From positions 1 through 64,000 of the forward strand of contig DASRFA010000015.1 in the NCBI GenBank assembly GCA_035651755.1: a stretch of 64,000 nt of DNA, written 5' to 3'. A program made the translations under genes and the position numbers. Of this stretch, positions 61,845-64,000 are shown one piece after another. The DNA is from DASRFA01 sp035651755. GTDB taxonomy: Bacteria > Desulfobacterota > Binatia > UBA12015. The notes under the pieces are model-generated. The model searched no databases, was not told the DNA's origin, and was given only the letters and a program-made list of their open reading frames with translations. Within the stretch, counting starts at the first letter, position 1; each line of letters begins with the position of its first letter.

Positions 61845-61886
61845 CGCGAGGTGGCTCGTGGCCGGCCGCCGGCCGCGGTGGAGACG

Positions 61887-63473
61887 ATGACGAGCGCGCA
61901 CGGGTACCTCGCGCTGCTGCTGCACGCGCACCTGCCGTTCGTGCGCCATCCCGAGCACGGCGACTTCCTGGAGGAGCGCTGGCTCTTCGAGGCGCTCACG
62001 GAGACGTACGTCCCGCTCCTCTCCGCGCTGCACGCGCTCGCGCGCGACGGCGTTCCGCATCGCCTCACGATCTCGCTCACCCCGCCGCTCCTCAACATGC
62101 TCGTCGACCCTCTCCTTCAGCAGCGCTACGTGCGCCATCTCGACGCACTGATCTCGTTCTCCGAGCGCGAGCTCGAGCGCACGCGCGGCGACGGCGGCCT
62201 GCAGCGGCTCGCGCAGTTCTATCGCGACCTGCTGCGCCGGACGCGGCGCACGTTCGTCGACGAGCTCGAGGGCAACCTCGTGCCGGCGTTCCGCCGGCTG
62301 CAGGACGAGGGATCGCTCGAGATCATCGCGTGCGCGGCGACCCACGGCTTCCTGCCCCTCCTCCGCGGCTGCGAGGCGGCCGTGCGGGCGCAGGTCGCCG
62401 TCGGCGTCGAGGAGCACCGCCGCTTCTTCGGGCGCGATCCGCTCGGCATCTGGCTGCCGGAATGCGGCTTCTACCCGGGGCTCGACGCGATCCTGGCCGA
62501 GCACGGGCTGCGTTACTTCGTCGTCGAGACGCACGGGCTCCTGCACGCCGAGCCGCGGCCGGCGTTCGCGACCTACGCGCCCGTCGTGACGCCGTCCGGC
62601 GTGGCGGCGTTCGGGCGCGACGTCGAGTCGTCGCGCCAGGTGTGGAGCGCGAGCGAGGGCTATCCCGGCGACTACGACTACCGCGACTTCTACCGCGACG
62701 TCGGATTCGACCTCGACTACGAGATCGTGCGCCCGCTCTTGCCGCCGTCCGGCGAGCGCGTCGCGACCGGCTTCAAGTACCACCGGATCACCGGCGCCGG
62801 CCCGCAGAAGGACGTCTACAACCCCGACTGGGCCGCAGCGAAGGTGAACGCCCACGCCGCGAACTTCACGTCCGCGCGCGCGCAGCAGATCTCGTCGGTC
62901 GCAGAGCGCCTCGGCCGGCCGCCGATCGTCCTCGCGCCGTACGACGCCGAGCTCTTCGGGCACTGGTGGTTCGAGGGCCCGCAGTGGCTCGAGACCTTCA
63001 TCCGCCAGGCGGCGTACGACCAGCACGAGTTCGCGCTCGTCACCCCGGGCGACTTCCTGGCGCAGCATCCCGTCCTGCAGGAGTCCATGCCGGCGGCGTC
63101 GAGCTGGGGGGCGGGAGGGTACAACTCCGTCTGGCTCGCGGGCGAGAACGACTGGATCTACCGCCACCTCGACTTCGCGGCCGAGCGCATGTCGTCCTTG
63201 GCGCGTCGCTCACCGCACGCGGTCGGCCTCGAGCTGCGGGCGCTGAACCAGGCGGCGCGCGAGCTGCTGCTGGCGCAGTCGAGCGACTGGGCGTTCATCA
63301 TGTCGCGCGGAACGGTGGTCGAGTACGCGGTGCAGCGGACGCGGGCTCACCTCGGGCGCGTGCAGAAGCTCCACGACGACATCGCGGCGGGCGCGATCGA
63401 CGAGGACTGGCTCGCGATCGTCGAGGCTCGCGACAACATCTTCCCGGCGATCGACTACCGCGTCTACGCGTAG
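61887..63473 (+). CDS. GH57 family glucan-branching enzyme
   Basis: A 528-residue enzyme. I prefer ATG 61887, which follows GGTGGAG, over GTG 61851, since the conserved start GYLALLLHAHLPFVRHPEHG comes just after. The catalytic nucleophile is E192 in IWLPECGFYPGLD, and the acid/base is D353 in LAPYDAELFGHWWFEGP. EGYPGDYDYRDFYRDVGFDL is a typical GH57 branching-enzyme loop. The C-terminal helices contain ALNQAARELLLAQSSDWAF. It forms alpha-1,6 branches in glycogen-like glucan in the cytoplasm. The terminator at 63518-63547 lies beyond its stop. Confidence 0.92.
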   Translation: MTSAHGYLALLLHAHLPFVRHPEHGDFLEERWLFEALTETYVPLLSALHALARDGVPHRLTISLTPPLLNMLVDPLLQQRYVRHLDALISFSERELERTRGDGGLQRLAQFYRDLLRRTRRTFVDELEGNLVPAFRRLQDEGSLEIIACAATHGFLPLLRGCEAAVRAQVAVGVEEHRRFFGRDPLGIWLPECGFYPGLDAILAEHGLRYFVVETHGLLHAEPRPAFATYAPVVTPSGVAAFGRDVESSRQVWSASEGYPGDYDYRDFYRDVGFDLDYEIVRPLLPPSGERVATGFKYHRITGAGPQKDVYNPDWAAAKVNAHAANFTSARAQQISSVAERLGRPPIVLAPYDAELFGHWWFEGPQWLETFIRQAAYDQHEFALVTPGDFLAQHPVLQESMPAASSWGAGGYNSVWLAGENDWIYRHLDFAAERMSSLARRSPHAVGLELRALNQAARELLLAQSSDWAFIMSRGTVVEYAVQRTRAHLGRVQKLHDDIAAGAIDEDWLAIVEARDNIFPAIDYRVYA

Positions 63474-63517
63474 GGGTCGCTACCGCGGGAGCGGATGGCT
63501 CGCGATCCCGTCAAACG

Positions 63518-63547
63518 AAAAAGGCGGGGCCCTTTCGGTGCCCCGCC
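63518..63547 (-). terminator. Rho-independent terminator, sigma-70 gene
   Basis: On the minus strand GGCGGGGC pairs with GCCCCGCC (63540-63547 and 63523-63530) around a nine-base loop, followed by TTTTT (63518-63522). It lies 33 bases beyond the stop of the sigma gene at 63580. On the plus strand the same hairpin also stands about 50 bases after the GH57 stop, but with no T run. Confidence 0.85.
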
Positions 63548-63579
63548 CTTCTGGTTCGCGGCGTGTCGCGCGGACGGCT

Positions 63580-64000
63580 TCACGCCTCGAGGAACGCCTC
63601 CAGGCCCGCCGACCCGCAGAGGTCGCGCAGGCGGCTCAGCGCCTTCGCCTCGAGCTGTCGGATGCGCTCGCGGCTCACGCCGTAGCGGACGCCGATCTCC
63701 TCGAGCGTCTCGACCTGGTCGTCGTCCAGCCCGAAGCGCAGGCGGATGATCGCCTGCTCGCGATCGGGCAACTCCGTCAGCACCGTCTCGAGGTGACGCG
63801 ACAGATCGCCCGCGACGCTCCGCGCCTCGGGCCGGTCGCCCTGCTCGTCGGGGATGACCTCGGCGAGCGTGCGGTCGTCGTCGTGTCCGAGCTCCATGTC
63901 GAGCGACAGGACGTGCGCCGGCTCCGCCATCATCTCGAGCTGGTTCTGGTCGATGCCGCCCGCCTGGACGATCTCGTCCTTCGACGGCGCGCGGTGGAGC
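63580..64000 (-). CDS. RNA polymerase sigma-70 family factor, C-terminal part
   Basis: The 3' end of a group 1 or 2 sigma factor; the frame stays open to the right edge. The visible 139 residues begin LHRAPSKDEIVQAGGIDQNQ (region 3.0/3.1) and continue AEPAHVLSLDMELGHDDDRT, a region 3 sequence typical of RpoD/RpoS-type factors. Region 4 has LPDREQAIIRLRFGLDDDQV, then the -35-binding helix-turn-helix ETLEEIGVRYGVSRERIRQL and EAKALSRLRDLC. The core-binding part lies outside the window, so RpoD and an RpoS/SigB-like factor cannot be told apart. Its own terminator follows. Confidence 0.92.
   Translation of the reverse strand, partial: LHRAPSKDEIVQAGGIDQNQLEMMAEPAHVLSLDMELGHDDDRTLAEVIPDEQGDRPEARSVAGDLSRHLETVLTELPDREQAIIRLRFGLDDDQVETLEEIGVRYGVSRERIRQLEAKALSRLRDLCGSAGLEAFLEA

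Overview
This is a 64 kb stretch of a very GC-rich chromosome (by eye around 70 percent GC), densely packed with genes on both strands. Many start codons are GTG or TTG, and neighbouring genes often overlap by 1 to 14 bases. No rRNA, tRNA, CRISPR array, transposase or phage gene was seen, so this reads as ordinary core chromosome with a few accessory patches. The gene mix is CarD, PBP1B, HtrA, an HtpX protease, a GldA/F/G-like ABC operon with a DUF4340 protein, C5-pathway haem genes, tandem CaiB-type CoA-transferases, and an R3H-ATPase/DUF4912/GH57 set. This suits an uncultured deltaproteobacterium-like lineage (Binatota/Desulfobacterota-type). That placement is inference from gene content, not from a marker phylogeny.

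Layout. 0-5.6 kb: the end of ATP sulfurylase, a small membrane protein, then polA followed by an ECF sigma factor, its zinc-finger anti-sigma factor and a translationally coupled exported protein. 5.8-10.4 kb: a four-gene Gld-like ABC transporter operon. 10.5-13.2 kb: hisC, an orphan RelE/ParE-like toxin, a pair of 37-bp hairpin repeats and a lytic transglycosylase. 13.6-16.5 kb: an accessory patch with a broken lipoprotein gene, a selenoprotein gene of the UGSC family read through an in-frame TGA with a bacterial SECIS-like hairpin just after it, a conserved cysteine-rich partner, a coupled exported protein and a lipoprotein. 16.5-20.6 kb: a giant AAA/TPR ATPase and a VOC protein. 20.7-27.7 kb: a haem/sirohaem cluster (precorrin-2 dehydrogenase, CcsA/HemX-like protein, hemA, hemC, a cobA-hemD fusion, hemB) interrupted by one small gene on the other strand.

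27.8-32.9 kb: a LysM lytic transglycosylase diverging from a dipeptide-type ABC importer (binding protein plus two permeases, no ATPase). 32.9-42.0 kb, all minus strand: mutM, rsmA, tsaD, a TPR lipoprotein, PBP1B, an HtrA protease, a DUF1844 protein and htpX. 42.0-49.4 kb: a GT9 glycosyltransferase diverging from cysK-larE, then carD with a readable promoter, rimI, a KAS III gene, a second KAS III homologue that has lost the catalytic triad, and an unusual ferredoxin-membrane-Hsp20-like fusion. 49.7-58.8 kb: a groEL without groES, coaE, two CoA-transferases, a CaCA-type exchanger, a penicillin-acylase homologue and a UspA protein. 59.0-64.0 kb: a coiled-coil protein, R3H ATPase, DUF4912 protein and GH57 glucan-branching enzyme, a strong terminator, and the 3' end of a sigma-70 gene.

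The most notable item is the UGSC selenoprotein locus at 13.88-16.50 kb. A conventional gene caller would split or truncate it at the TGA. The selenoprotein family itself is already known by its motif; what looks undescribed is the function and the tightly packed neighbourhood.
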